A stretch of 64,000 nt of DNA from Ruminococcus sp. (GTDB taxonomy: Bacteria; Bacillota; Clostridia; Lachnospirales; Lachnospiraceae), in contig JACERV010000004.1 of the NCBI GenBank assembly GCA_013911065.1, positions 116,857-180,856 of the forward strand. Reading direction: 5' to 3'. The notes under the pieces were generated by a model. The model did not search any database. It was not told where the DNA came from and worked only from the letters and a program-made list of their open reading frames with translations. The first letter of the stretch is position 1. Each line of letters begins with the position of its first letter. Positions 34,187-43,537 of the stretch are shown here, piece after piece. Both the position numbers and the translations under genes were made by a program.

Positions 34187-35941
34187 CTATTTTTCCTCCT
34201 TCTTTTCAAAACGTTTTTGAACCTGATGATAATATCCCAAAATGAACATTCCCTGTTCCTCCAGTGACAAGCGTTTCGGGTAAGCCACTTCGTTATCTTT
34301 GACCTCTATCTTCCCCTGCAGTTCCGTTAATAATTTCTCATAATAAATCTTAGTTCCCTTCTTTTCAAGCTGCATCTTTCGTACGTGACTTTCCTTTAAT
34401 TTAAACAAAACCGGAAATACTACCGCCGGAGTAGCACATGCTGAATTAAAGTACTTATCTTTAATTGTTGCATTGATTCCAGGATTTGCTTCCTCTTGAA
34501 TTGTCTCCAGCACCGCAAACTCACGTCCCAATACATATGCTATATCATTACACCTCTCATTTAAGCTCACAAATAGCCCCTCCTTTATCCACTGGTAATT
34601 ATAATTGCGAATCAAATGCGCCTTCACTATGGCTGCTTTTTCTCTTGTAACATCCCCCTGCCCTGCACGAATGCGCATGAGTACATTATTGTACAAACTT
34701 TCCGGATATCTGCTACCTGACAGAATAGATTCAAATACAGACGCAGTCATAGCCGGCTGAGGTTTTGCGTCCTTTAGTTTTTGATTCACAGTCTCCTTCA
34801 CAATACGCCAGATTCCCAGGTATTCCCGTGTATCCCAGGATGTTCTTACAATCTCCATACGTTTATAATGTCTCTTCATATTAGTTAGTAGATTTCCAAA
34901 GCTGTCCTGATAAAAAAACCGTACGGACAATCGGGCTGCATTGGGTGCCAGGCCTAAAATATAGAATCTCTGGTCTGGATTCAATTCTATACCGTCCATA
35001 TCAATAGCCTGTCCATTCTGTAAATTCTCAAATACGCCCCGGGTCATTTCCTGATTGTCTTCCTGGGGCTCCATAAATCCTGTAAAGGCATTTTGATAAA
35101 TTTCTTCTCCGTCTTCTGACCAGAATACAATTGTTGTATCTCCAAGCCGAAACACATAGTCTCTCTGTGTCAGCAGGTAATTTAACGCTGTCGTATATGC
35201 AAATGCTGCATATTTTCCTACCGGTGCATTATAACTCTGTTCTTTCCCATAAGACTCGAAGGAAGGTGCATTGAACGACACCAGTGCCGCACCACTGGAC
35301 TGCGCTCCCTGAACCCCTTTGATGGTACTGTGTATTCTGGAAATCTCTGTTCTCTCTCCCGTCACCAGACAAATTGCTGTTTCGCCTTCTCCGCCCTCCT
35401 GCGCATGCTGAAGCCACGCCTTCCGAATCGGTTCTTCTTCCTGCACATAACACATCCCCGTATAAAAAATCAGGTTTCCACCATCTGTAAGCTCTTCCCA
35501 TTTTTCTAACACATGAGCATTCTCCTTTGCTCTTTCCGGTTCCCATGTAAGAAAGAAATTCTTAACTGCTTCGGCTGCATTATTCTGCACTGCTCCCAAC
35601 AAGTCCAGATGTTTCTTTTTTGCGGCTTCAAAGCACTCCACACTCCGTTTGTCTGCTCCGTCCTTATCAATTCCCAGTATGTACTTGGAATTATCACATA
35701 AAAAGTTTGCTGAAACTCCAGATGAACGCGACACCATCGCAGGAACTTCAATGAATGGAGCTGCCCAAACCTTCTTTTCCCCTCTTTCCTCCTCTTGCTT
35801 TAGAGAGATAACTCCTCGAATGCTCCCTGCCGGGTCTATATCCAGGGCATAAGATACCTTCGCTCTGCACCAGCCCTGACGGGATACTTTTTCTTGTTCT
35901 GCAAGTGTCTCATAATGCTTCACCAATGCCTGTAATATCAC
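34187..35941 (-). CDS. cas8c: Cascade large subunit Cas8c (Csd1)
   Basis: A 584-residue Cas8c, the PAM-recognising large subunit; type I-C makes the small subunit Cas11 from an internal start in this gene. Recognisable features are the opening LQALVKHYETLAEQ and LVTGERTEISRIHSTIKG. The start is GTG at 35941 overlapping the cas5 stop as GTGA. Length is normal for the family. Confidence 0.94.
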   Translation of the reverse strand: MILQALVKHYETLAEQEKVSRQGWCRAKVSYALDIDPAGSIRGVISLKQEEERGEKKVWAAPFIEVPAMVSRSSGVSANFLCDNSKYILGIDKDGADKRSVECFEAAKKKHLDLLGAVQNNAAEAVKNFFLTWEPERAKENAHVLEKWEELTDGGNLIFYTGMCYVQEEEPIRKAWLQHAQEGGEGETAICLVTGERTEISRIHSTIKGVQGAQSSGAALVSFNAPSFESYGKEQSYNAPVGKYAAFAYTTALNYLLTQRDYVFRLGDTTIVFWSEDGEEIYQNAFTGFMEPQEDNQEMTRGVFENLQNGQAIDMDGIELNPDQRFYILGLAPNAARLSVRFFYQDSFGNLLTNMKRHYKRMEIVRTSWDTREYLGIWRIVKETVNQKLKDAKPQPAMTASVFESILSGSRYPESLYNNVLMRIRAGQGDVTREKAAIVKAHLIRNYNYQWIKEGLFVSLNERCNDIAYVLGREFAVLETIQEEANPGINATIKDKYFNSACATPAVVFPVLFKLKESHVRKMQLEKKGTKIYYEKLLTELQGKIEVKDNEVAYPKRLSLEEQGMFILGYYHQVQKRFEKKEEK

Positions 35942-36600
35942 CGAACCACCTCACAGTCTCTTAAATCCAGGACTCCCTTTTTCATCACTGCGCGAAAGAA
36001 CATAGGCTGAATATTATCCGGGTCAGAATAGTCTAAATCATACAACATGAATCCGAAATCCTTTTCGTCCACAACATCATAGGCTGTATGGATTTCCTCT
36101 TCTTCACAAAGACAGAAATTGACTGGAAATTCTCTGCATCCGAAGTATGGATTATGATAACACTCTCCTCTCCTTAATCTTCTCATAATAATGTCTTTAA
36201 ACTTTCCATGATTATCTGTCTCATTGGCCTTCCCTGTCATCTCGAAATGTGCATCTATCACATATTCCACATCCCGAAGCAATAGCGAGGCTCTTTGCAC
36301 AATTTCTTCTTTACTGCTGATGTACAACGCTTTCCCGGCACCATTATACACTGGCAGAACATTATTTGCGGATACTTTGCTCTTCACTTCGTTTCTCCTG
36401 ATAGAAGTAAAGCTAATCGGCTTCATAATGTAAATGCAATCAATCACCCACCGAAGTCCAGGGTGCCAATATATTGCTTCCAAAATCCCTCTTGCTGCCG
36501 ATGGGGTCATAACATCGTAAGTACAGCGTTCCACTTTCATTTCGGGACGTGCAAACAATGCATAATCTCCCCAGACTTTCACTTTTACTCCAATACTCAT
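35938..36600 (-). CDS. cas5c: Cas5c, crRNA-processing endonuclease
   Basis: A 220-residue Cas5c (Cas5d). In type I-C this protein replaces Cas6, cuts the precursor crRNA and caps the 5' handle. The RAMP fold starts with GVKVKVWGDYALFARPE. Conserved residues in VMTPSAARGILEAIYW follow. ATG at 36600 has GGAG 7 bp upstream. It is preceded by a repeat-containing 121-bp gap that may hold an internal promoter. Confidence 0.94.
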   Translation of the reverse strand: MSIGVKVKVWGDYALFARPEMKVERCTYDVMTPSAARGILEAIYWHPGLRWVIDCIYIMKPISFTSIRRNEVKSKVSANNVLPVYNGAGKALYISSKEEIVQRASLLLRDVEYVIDAHFEMTGKANETDNHGKFKDIIMRRLRRGECYHNPYFGCREFPVNFCLCEEEEIHTAYDVVDEKDFGFMLYDLDYSDPDNIQPMFFRAVMKKGVLDLRDCEVVR

Positions 36601-36631
36601 TCGCATTCTCCTTCCTTTTTAAGCTATATTT

Positions 36632-36698
36632 ATTATACCACATACACATAAATTTGGTATTGTTTTCCAATTTTATTATGCTACATGCACATAATTTT
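36632..36698 (-). promoter_or_regulatory. Direct repeats and possible internal cas promoter
   Basis: A 24-bp sequence is repeated imperfectly at 36632-36655 and 36675-36698 (ATTATACCACATACAC and ATTATGCTACATGCAC), 43 bp apart. On the minus strand the first copy contains an extended -10, TGGTATAAT, ending 32 bp before cas5c. This may give cas5c and later genes a promoter separate from cas3. Confidence 0.45.
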
Positions 36699-36721
36699 AT
36701 TCTATTACTACCTTTATACAT

Positions 36722-38866
36722 CTAAAACCATATATCACGCCCTAACTTTGCATCAATCTGCAGACCAGTTTCCTCTGAATAATCTTCCATGTTTTGCAGC
36801 AGCCAGAAATCATCCCCTGCATCCTCAGATATAGCGATTAACATTCCTGCATCGTAAATATTCCGAAACACATTTTCATATACATTTACACAATAAGCCC
36901 CTGCTTCTCTCATCAGAATTCTTGTCATTCCCTTATAACGCAATTCTTCCGCAATCTTTTTTGCGTGCTCTTCCTTTGCAATAAAAATAGTCTTTGTATC
37001 CTCCTCTATTAATTTGAATTCTTTTCCCACCTTTGCAAAAGGAAACCGGCCTTTTTGAAATTGTTCGAGTATGTTCTTTTTATCCAGTGCATCTCCCCTG
37101 AACTTATATAATCTTGTGAAGTATTCTTCTATTGCATCCAGCTCTGAAAAGTCTTCATATTCTCTAATAATTATTCTTGCCGTATCAATTTGTTGCTCCT
37201 GCCCCGGAACCTTCTGGGCTTGTTCTAATTGAAATACATTTGTAACACTCTCATCAAGCGGCCTTTTTCCTTCTCGGTTACACCTGCCCGCCGCCTGAAT
37301 AATGGAATCAATTCCTGCAACCTGCCTGTAAACTGTCCGAAAATCCAAATCTACTCCTGCCTCTACCAGGCTGGTGGCAATCACAATACATTTTTCTCCG
37401 GTCGACAGGCGCTCCCTGATTTTCTCCAGTGTTCTTTTACGATGAATGGGATACATTAAAGTTGATAAGTGAAAGACCCCTTCCTGCTTTATCTCCTCAT
37501 ATATTTTTTGAACTATTTTTTTCGTATTTAAAATACACAATGCCTGCCGTTCATTTTGAAGCTTTGCTATCAATTCCTCCTCTGTTATCGTTCCCAGGCC
37601 TTTCAACTGTGCCCGTTTAAAATAAGAAAATTGTTCTTCCATACGTGGGCACAATTCTTTATACTTCATATCTTTTGAAAAAAGGTCTGTCAAAGCAGGC
37701 TGCGTAGCAGTACATAACACCACACTGCTCTGATAATGTCGCACAAGCTCTTCCAATGCTGCCACACATGGTTTCAAATAATCATTTGGCAGCATCTGGG
37801 CTTCATCAAATATAAGTACACTATTAGCTATATTGTGCAGTTTTCTACACTTGGACGACTTGTTAGAAAAAAATGATTCAAAAAACTGTACATTTGTCGT
37901 TACTATCACTGGCTTATCCCAGTTTTCAGTTGCCAGTTGCATAGGCTTTAGCTCTTCTGCGCTTTCATAATTCACATTAGAATGATGCTCTAATACATTT
38001 TCTGACCCTAAAATATTGGAAAATATATTAGCATTCTGCTCTATAATACTGGTATAAGGAATTACATAGATAATATGCTTTATGTTATGTTTCACTGCAT
38101 GCTGTAATGCAAATGCAAGCGACGCTATCGTCTTCCCTCCTCCTGTAGGTACCGTCAGCCGGAAGAGACCTTTTTCTTCCTGCCCACCTTGAATGCAATG
38201 CTTTAATATCTCTGTTCTTCTTCCATTTATTGTCTGTACATCCTCATTTTCCAGCCAGCCTCCTATATGACTGTGCAACCTTGCCCATAAGGTTGTCATG
38301 TTATCTCCAGAACCCCTTACCACATTTCCATCATTCATAAATGCCTCTGTATCCAAATAATCTGCATCTACTAAACAGGAGTACAGCATACGTGTAAGAA
38401 TTCCAACGGAAAAGCCCGGATCTTTTTTCGCTGGTGTCTGGAAAAAGGGTGTACTTAACTCTGGAATCTCTATCTCTTTCTGATACTCCTGGTATTCTTC
38501 TATTTTCTTTTTCATTCTACCGTAATAAGTAGCTCGGTCTCCTGTATCTGATTTCTCTCCTGTATCCGGAAGACCTGCATGATGTCCGGCAATGCAGTAT
38601 GCCAGGGCTGTATAATATCCGCCTTTTTCAAAACATACTTTTGCCCCTGCGGTAGCATGATCCACCTTCAATGTACCTCCCCGTATTCTATCCTGAAATC
38701 TTAAAGTATACTTACCGATGTCATGCAATTTTCCGCAACAGTATCCCCAGTCCCCATAGCCAAATTCATTTGCAAACTGCTCCGCCAGCTTTGCAGTCCC
38801 CTCCAAATGTTCTTTTACTGTTTGTTCTCTTTCCTTATCATCACTGATATGCGCTATGTATTCCAT
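36722..38866 (-). CDS. cas3: CRISPR-associated helicase-nuclease Cas3 (type I-C)
   Basis: A 714-residue Cas3. The N-terminal HD nuclease has EHLEGTAKLA, KLHDIGKYT, DHATAG and GHHAG. The superfamily 2 helicase follows with Walker A PTGGGKT (about 240), DEAQ box (LIFDEAQML) and motif VI (QAAGRCNREG). ATG at 38866 has AAGGAGG upstream, so the extra 16 codons from 38914 are not used. It is recruited by Cascade to unwind and degrade target DNA. It is the first gene of the cas operon. Confidence 0.96.
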   Translation of the reverse strand: MEYIAHISDDKEREQTVKEHLEGTAKLAEQFANEFGYGDWGYCCGKLHDIGKYTLRFQDRIRGGTLKVDHATAGAKVCFEKGGYYTALAYCIAGHHAGLPDTGEKSDTGDRATYYGRMKKKIEEYQEYQKEIEIPELSTPFFQTPAKKDPGFSVGILTRMLYSCLVDADYLDTEAFMNDGNVVRGSGDNMTTLWARLHSHIGGWLENEDVQTINGRRTEILKHCIQGGQEEKGLFRLTVPTGGGKTIASLAFALQHAVKHNIKHIIYVIPYTSIIEQNANIFSNILGSENVLEHHSNVNYESAEELKPMQLATENWDKPVIVTTNVQFFESFFSNKSSKCRKLHNIANSVLIFDEAQMLPNDYLKPCVAALEELVRHYQSSVVLCTATQPALTDLFSKDMKYKELCPRMEEQFSYFKRAQLKGLGTITEEELIAKLQNERQALCILNTKKIVQKIYEEIKQEGVFHLSTLMYPIHRKRTLEKIRERLSTGEKCIVIATSLVEAGVDLDFRTVYRQVAGIDSIIQAAGRCNREGKRPLDESVTNVFQLEQAQKVPGQEQQIDTARIIIREYEDFSELDAIEEYFTRLYKFRGDALDKKNILEQFQKGRFPFAKVGKEFKLIEEDTKTIFIAKEEHAKKIAEELRYKGMTRILMREAGAYCVNVYENVFRNIYDAGMLIAISEDAGDDFWLLQNMEDYSEETGLQIDAKLGRDIWF

Positions 38867-39003
38867 GTGACTGCCTCCTTCATTTATAAGAATGCCTTCC
38901 AAACTATCCTCCACAGATATTTGTTTGTTTAAAAATCAAATTAACAACATGACTTTCTTGAATTTAAGGACCCTAAAATGTTATATTATGTATAACAATG
39001 AAA

Positions 39004-39177
39004 CAATCGTCCACTAGATGGATTGACCTGGCTAAAAGTGATAGAATTACTCCCTTGACTAGCCAAAGTTTATACGGGCGGTTTTTCTAAATTACTTACA
39101 AAATGTAACTACGAATGATTTTCATAGGCACCACCCATTCCATCAAGAATGTGGTCAATCCGTCTTGTGGACGATTG
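39004..39177. repeat. 174-bp inverted-repeat element of unknown nature
   Basis: Arms of 25 bp (39004-39028, starting CAATCGTCCAC; 39153-39177, ending GTGGACGATTG) are complementary with only two mismatches. They enclose 124 bp with an inner hairpin TGGCTA/TAGCCA (39029-39034 and 39060-39065) and no ORF. It could be a MITE-like mobile element, a remnant of insertion-sequence ends, or a folded RNA. It lies in the 474-bp gap between cas3 and the toxin-antitoxin pair; the rest of that gap should hold the cas3 promoter. Confidence 0.65.
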
Positions 39178-39288
39178 CTCCTTATAATTTACAATATAGC
39201 ATATCTTTGGACTTCCATCTACGGTGAGAATATTTCTACCCTTGATTTCCACCTTTTTGTCTTGAACTTGTATTACCTTTTTTCAAGA

Positions 39289-39326
39289 AAAAGCCATTGC
39301 AGATCTTTAATCTCACAATGGCTTTT
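39289..39326 (-). terminator. Toxin-antitoxin operon terminator
   Basis: AAAAGCCATTG (39289-39299) pairs perfectly with CAATGGCTTTT (39316-39326). On the minus strand the stem is followed by TTTTTC, 15 bp after the toxin stop. Confidence 0.8.
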
Positions 39327-39340
39327 AACATACTATTCAG

Positions 39341-39643
39341 TTAAAAACTACTTGGTGTATACCTGACGGTCACAATAATAACCAGCTTTTTAGCTTCATC
39401 AATACGATATACTATAGTAAAGTTCTTTACAAATATCTGACGATATCCTTTATTTGCAAAGGCTCCTACTCTTCTTATCGAACCTCGGTATGGCATTTCA
39501 TCAAGACCAAGTATACCATCTTCTAACAGGTCTGCCATGTGCTCTGCTGTTCCAGTTTCTTTGAATTCATCTGCGATATAATTGTAGATTCCGTCCAGAT
39601 CACGGGCAGCTCTTGCCATTAACTTAACCTGGTATTTATCCAA
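39341..39643 (-). CDS. RelE/ParE-family toxin
   Basis: A 100-residue RelE/ParE-superfamily toxin, with YQVKLMARAARDLDGIYNYI at the start and GYRQIFVKNFTIVYRID in the core. Such proteins either cleave mRNA on ribosomes or inhibit gyrase. It overlaps the antitoxin gene by 8 bp and is followed by a terminator. It probably stabilises the accessory region next to the CRISPR locus. Confidence 0.87.
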   Translation of the reverse strand: MDKYQVKLMARAARDLDGIYNYIADEFKETGTAEHMADLLEDGILGLDEMPYRGSIRRVGAFANKGYRQIFVKNFTIVYRIDEAKKLVIIVTVRYTPSSF

Positions 39644-39899
39644 TATGCTTTCTCCTTAGTCCTGATAATGTCTCGGCTGCATCATGTAATATTCCTTGAG
39701 CATCATATTCTGCCTCTGCCTCTGCAATAGCATCATCTATTCTATGGTTTTCAGCTATTTGCTCATAAGTTTCAATGCTCATAACTACTAAGTCACCATA
39801 ACCATTCTTTGTAATAAAAATAGGTTCCGAAGTAGCATGGCACGCATCAGAAATCTCGTTTGTATTCCGCAAATCTGTAATTGGCCGAATCTGTGGCAT
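39636..39899 (-). CDS. Phd/YefM-family antitoxin
   Basis: An 87-residue antitoxin. The Phd/YefM DNA-binding fold is at the N-terminus (MPQIRPITDLRNTNEIS, then EPIFITKNGYGDLVVMS) and the acidic C-terminal tail binds the toxin. It precedes the toxin gene and should repress the pair. Confidence 0.88.
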   Translation of the reverse strand: MPQIRPITDLRNTNEISDACHATSEPIFITKNGYGDLVVMSIETYEQIAENHRIDDAIAEAEAEYDAQGILHDAAETLSGLRRKHIG

Positions 39900-39983
39900 A
39901 TCAACACCTCCTTCCCTTGCGCATTATCCTAACATAATTATGTACAAAATTCAATGTAATATTCAAAAATTACCATTAATAAA

Positions 39984-39997
39984 AAGTGTTAACACTT
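39984..39997. promoter_or_regulatory. Perfect 14-bp palindrome
   Basis: AAGTGTTAACACTT is a perfect palindrome between the antitoxin gene and the iolG relic, about 85 bp before the antitoxin start. It could be an operator of the toxin-antitoxin pair or a leftover from the decayed locus. Confidence 0.4.
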
Positions 39998-40021
39998 CGA
40001 TATTACCTTTATCTTGTCCCG

Positions 40022-40324
40022 TTATCTTTTAAAATGATACTTCACTTCGGTTTTCTTCAGCGCTTCCATCACCTGCTTGATTTTTTCAATATCATGATCA
40101 ATCGGCTTTTCACAAAAAACATACTTTCCAGCCTCGATTGCTTCTACTGAAATAGCAGAATGGGTATTTGTAGAAGAACAGATTATCTCAGCATCAATCT
40201 CTTCATCCTGTAGAATTTCCTTATAGTCCTTTGTGACCTGTTCCACTCCCATCCCCTTTGCCCATGCCGATGTTTCATCGTTCATAAACAGATCTGCAAT
40301 GGTCTTGAGCTTTGCATTTTTCAC
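40022..40324 (-). pseudogene. Internal fragment of a myo-inositol 2-dehydrogenase (iolG) gene
   Basis: The 100-residue reading matches the middle of IolG (about residues 30-130 of some 335). It has NAKLKTIADLFMN, DAEIICSSTNTHS and the catalytic FCEKPIDHDI. The N-terminal GxGxxG nucleotide motif and the whole C-terminal domain are gone, and it stops at VKYHFKR where the family continues. It cannot be a working dehydrogenase. It is joined directly to a lacI-type relic. Confidence 0.85.
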
Positions 40325-40537
40325 CCTTGTGCAGATACTCTGCTATTTCCAGAGAGTGGACTCCCGTAATGACGCCATCCACAACACGTTGCCTTAACAT
40401 TTGCAAATATTCGCTTTCACTATTTTTTACTTTATCGGTATTACATATCATCGTTTTATATCCGCGATTATATATCACCCTGGATACAGTACCACCCCTA
40501 CTCCAGCCATTTTTGCAACGTCTTTAATTCCGGCCAT
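40320..40537 (-). pseudogene. LacI-family regulator relic, frameshifted and internally deleted
   Basis: From ATG at 40537 the reading begins MAGIKDVAKMAGVG, a LacI helix-turn-helix. A frameshift near 40500 breaks it; in the next frame TVSRVIYNRGYKT continues. The helix-turn-helix then runs straight into a segment (MICNTDKVKNSESEYL, DGVITGVHS) that normally lies about 60 residues later, so the hinge and first lobe are deleted. It ends at the iolG fragment. This is a scar of an inositol-type locus. Confidence 0.8.
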
Positions 40538-40695
40538 TTAACTCTATACCTTCCATACTTTAATCTGATTATTCTTTCAGTATAGCGTTAAAGCAAAATG
40601 TATTCAATACTTTTATTGTCTGAATAATTTATCTTCAAATAATCCTTGCTCTTATCTTTATTATTTTATAATTTATTCTTTTACTTTTTTAATAG

Positions 40696-41484
40696 TTAAC
40701 CGCATACCCCATATGGGAGGCATACCGGCACATCCAGCACAGGATGCCGTATCACTTCTGCCTCCACACCAAAAACCTCCCGGATTGTTTCTGGCTTTAT
40801 AACCGCTTCAGGAGTGCCGTCACAATGCTTGTTACCATCCTTTATAGCTATAAGATAATCAGAAAACATAACGGCATGGTTTAAATCATGTAAAACCATG
40901 ACAACCGTTACGCTCTGCTCTATATTTAATTTCCTCAGTAACTGAAGTATCTCAAGTTGATGTGAGATATCCAAATAGGTAGTCGGTTCATCCAAAAACA
41001 AAATATTTGTTTTCTGCGCCAGTGCCATGGCAATCCAGCCCCGTTGCCGTTGCCCTCCAGAAAGCTGATCCATTTCCCGCTTTTCCAGTTTTTTCATATT
41101 CGTACAGGACAAAGCCCAATCAACCACTTCTCTGTCCTCTTGTGTCATGCCAGACAGCTTTGTGCGATAAGGGAACCTTCCGTATTCTACCAGGTCCCGC
41201 ACACATATCCCCCCAGGAGTCTGTGCGCTTTGAGGTAACAGGGCCAGCTTTTGCGCAACCAGCTTTGTAGGCATTTTATGTATAGATTCGCCATCCAAGT
41301 GCACAACACCACTTGATGGAGCAATGATTCTGGACATGGTTTTGAGAATGGTAGATTTACCGGAACCGTTTGAACCAATCAATGTTGTAATCTGTCCTGC
41401 AGGGATTTCAAAGTTGAGATTATGAAAAACCGGAACGCTGCCATAACCTGCGGATAACTTGTCTGCTGTAATACAAGCTTGCAT
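40696..41484 (-). CDS. Siderophore ABC transporter ATP-binding protein (FecE type)
   Basis: A 262-residue ABC ATPase. Walker A is GSNGSGKS (about 37-44), the signature is LSGGQRQR and Walker B is ILFLDEPTTYLD. It matches the FecE/FhuC class that powers uptake of ferric siderophores or vitamin B12. It is the last gene of a four-gene operon with two permeases and a binding lipoprotein, controlled by DtxR-type boxes. Confidence 0.93.
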   Translation of the reverse strand: MQACITADKLSAGYGSVPVFHNLNFEIPAGQITTLIGSNGSGKSTILKTMSRIIAPSSGVVHLDGESIHKMPTKLVAQKLALLPQSAQTPGGICVRDLVEYGRFPYRTKLSGMTQEDREVVDWALSCTNMKKLEKREMDQLSGGQRQRGWIAMALAQKTNILFLDEPTTYLDISHQLEILQLLRKLNIEQSVTVVMVLHDLNHAVMFSDYLIAIKDGNKHCDGTPEAVIKPETIREVFGVEAEVIRHPVLDVPVCLPYGVCG

Positions 41485-41498
41485 AATATTTTACCTCC

Positions 41499-42497
41499 TT
41501 AAATCTGCTTACGAAGCAGGTGAAGAAAATAGGGCGCAGCGAAAATGGAAATCATGATACCTGCCGGTATTTCTATCGGTTGAAATAATGAGCGGCCCAT
41601 AGTATCCGCCAATAACAGGAAAAGCCCGCCGATAAGCATAGAGACCGGGAGAAGATAAGAATGGCGTGGCCCCACAAGTCTTCTGGATACATGAGGTGCG
41701 ACCAAACCGACGAATCCAATTCCTCCACTGACGGAAATACAACTGGCTGCCAGAGCAACCGCAACAATCAAGAGAATTCTCCGCTCTTTTTCTACCCGGA
41801 CGCCTAACGCCAGAGAAGTTTCTTCACCAAGGAGAAGAATATCCAGTATATTAACTCTGGTAAGCAATAGGGGAATCAGAATTAACAAATAAGGAATCAG
41901 CGCATGAATCTGATGCCAGCTGCTGCCCCAGATGTTCCCTGCCAGCCATCTTGCCACCAACTGATAACTACTGCTATCCATGTCGGCAGCCAGAATGAGC
42001 ATCAAAGAAGAAAATCCGGCCGAAACACCAATTCCGCCCAATAACAGATAATCAGGCCGTATCTTCCCATTCCTTTTAGAAAAACCATATAGCAGCACCG
42101 CTGCCAAAAGACCGCCTGCCAAGGCAAACAGTGGTTGGTAAATCATGCTGCTAATATGCAGAGAAGGAAAGAATGTCAGAAAAAGCATCACCGAGAATCC
42201 TGCACCAGCGTTGATGCCAAGGATTCCCGGATCGGCCAGAGGATTTTCTGTCACTGCCTGCAATGTGCAGCCAGACAGAGCCAGCCCCATTCCACACAAA
42301 ACAGCCAAAATAATACGGGGCATCCTGATTTGCAGCAACACAACCGATGCTTCAGGGCTGTTTGGATGAATAAGACTTTCTAAGATATTTTCATATGGTA
42401 TTTTTAGATATCCACAGTTTACAGAAAACATGATTGCTGCACAGGTTACTGACAAAATCAGCCCTGGCAGCAGCCTCTGCCGGGTTCGTTTGTTCAT
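41499..42497 (-). CDS. FecCD-family siderophore ABC permease
   Basis: A 332-residue membrane protein with about ten helices and FecCD-family blocks (MRMPRIILAVLCGMGLALSG shortened here: RMPRIILAV; NPLADPGILGINAGAG; GFVGLVAPHVSRRLVG). It forms a heterodimeric channel with the next upstream permease, which it overlaps by 4 bp. Confidence 0.93.
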   Translation of the reverse strand: MNKRTRQRLLPGLILSVTCAAIMFSVNCGYLKIPYENILESLIHPNSPEASVVLLQIRMPRIILAVLCGMGLALSGCTLQAVTENPLADPGILGINAGAGFSVMLFLTFFPSLHISSMIYQPLFALAGGLLAAVLLYGFSKRNGKIRPDYLLLGGIGVSAGFSSLMLILAADMDSSSYQLVARWLAGNIWGSSWHQIHALIPYLLILIPLLLTRVNILDILLLGEETSLALGVRVEKERRILLIVAVALAASCISVSGGIGFVGLVAPHVSRRLVGPRHSYLLPVSMLIGGLFLLLADTMGRSLFQPIEIPAGIMISIFAAPYFLHLLRKQI

Positions 42498-43537
42498 ATA
42501 ATGGCTCCTTTCTTCTGATAGGTCAGAGCCAGAAAAACCGGAACGCCAATTGCCGATACAAGTGCGCCCACAGGAGTATCAAAAGGAGCATGAATCGTGC
42601 GTGCTGCTATATCGGCGGCTACCAGTAAAATTGCTCCTAAGAGTGCTGATGCAGGTAATATCTTTCGGTAATCAGATCCTACCAGCAGACGGGCTGAATG
42701 CGGTACAATCAGCCCTAAAAATGAAATTCCGCCTACTGTCGATACACTCACTCCTGCCAGAACCAAGACAACCACAATACCGGTCAGATGCACTGCCCGT
42801 ATATTTATTCCAAGTCCTGCAGCACTTTCTTCACCAAGCGCCAATATGGACAATTTTCCCGAAAGAAAGAATCCGATTAATGCCGCACCCATGATGCATG
42901 GTATGGTTATCTTAATCTGCGTCCATGTAATACCAGACATACTGCCTGCCGTCCAAAAGGATAGGTTTTTGGAAATACCAAAAGTAAGTGATATTCCCTG
43001 GCTGAGAGCCGTTAATAAGGCAGAAACAGCGGAGCCGGCTAAAATCAGCCGTATTGTTCCAGACTTCTGCTTTCCCATACCTAACCCATATACCATAAGG
43101 ACAGCTGCAGCTGCCCCAAGAAATGCGGAAAACATTGTGCCGAAAATTGGAATGGAAGGAAAAAGGACGGTGGTAACAGCAACAAAAAATCCTGCTCCGG
43201 CGTTAATTCCCAAAAGTCCCGCATCAGCTAATGGGTTTCCCGTGACTCCTTGCATAATCGCTCCCGCAAGGGCAAACGCCGCACCAGTAAAACACGCAGC
43301 CAGTGCTCTTGGCATACGCATCTCCAGCATAACCCTTCCAATTTCGGAAGGGTTATGCTGGAGAAAAAGGGTTTGAATTAATATTCTAAGATTTCCTCCG
43401 GCAACACCTGTACTAACGGATAACAGGGCAAACAGCATTAGTATGACAATCATTAAGAGTATTAAAAATGTATAACCCACTTTTGTATGAATTGCGGTGT
43501 TTTTTAAAAAGGTCCTTTCTTTAAACGGTTTATTCAT
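42494..43537 (-). CDS. FecCD-family siderophore ABC permease
   Basis: A 347-residue permease with the same family blocks (RMPRALAAC, NPLADAGLLGINAGAG, SFLGLIVPHSARLLVG). ATG at 43537 overlaps the end of the binding-protein gene; in-frame ATGs at 43540 and 43546 are equally possible. It partners the downstream permease. Confidence 0.92.
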   Translation of the reverse strand: MNKPFKERTFLKNTAIHTKVGYTFLILLMIVILMLFALLSVSTGVAGGNLRILIQTLFLQHNPSEIGRVMLEMRMPRALAACFTGAAFALAGAIMQGVTGNPLADAGLLGINAGAGFFVAVTTVLFPSIPIFGTMFSAFLGAAAAVLMVYGLGMGKQKSGTIRLILAGSAVSALLTALSQGISLTFGISKNLSFWTAGSMSGITWTQIKITIPCIMGAALIGFFLSGKLSILALGEESAAGLGINIRAVHLTGIVVVLVLAGVSVSTVGGISFLGLIVPHSARLLVGSDYRKILPASALLGAILLVAADIAARTIHAPFDTPVGALVSAIGVPVFLALTYQKKGAII

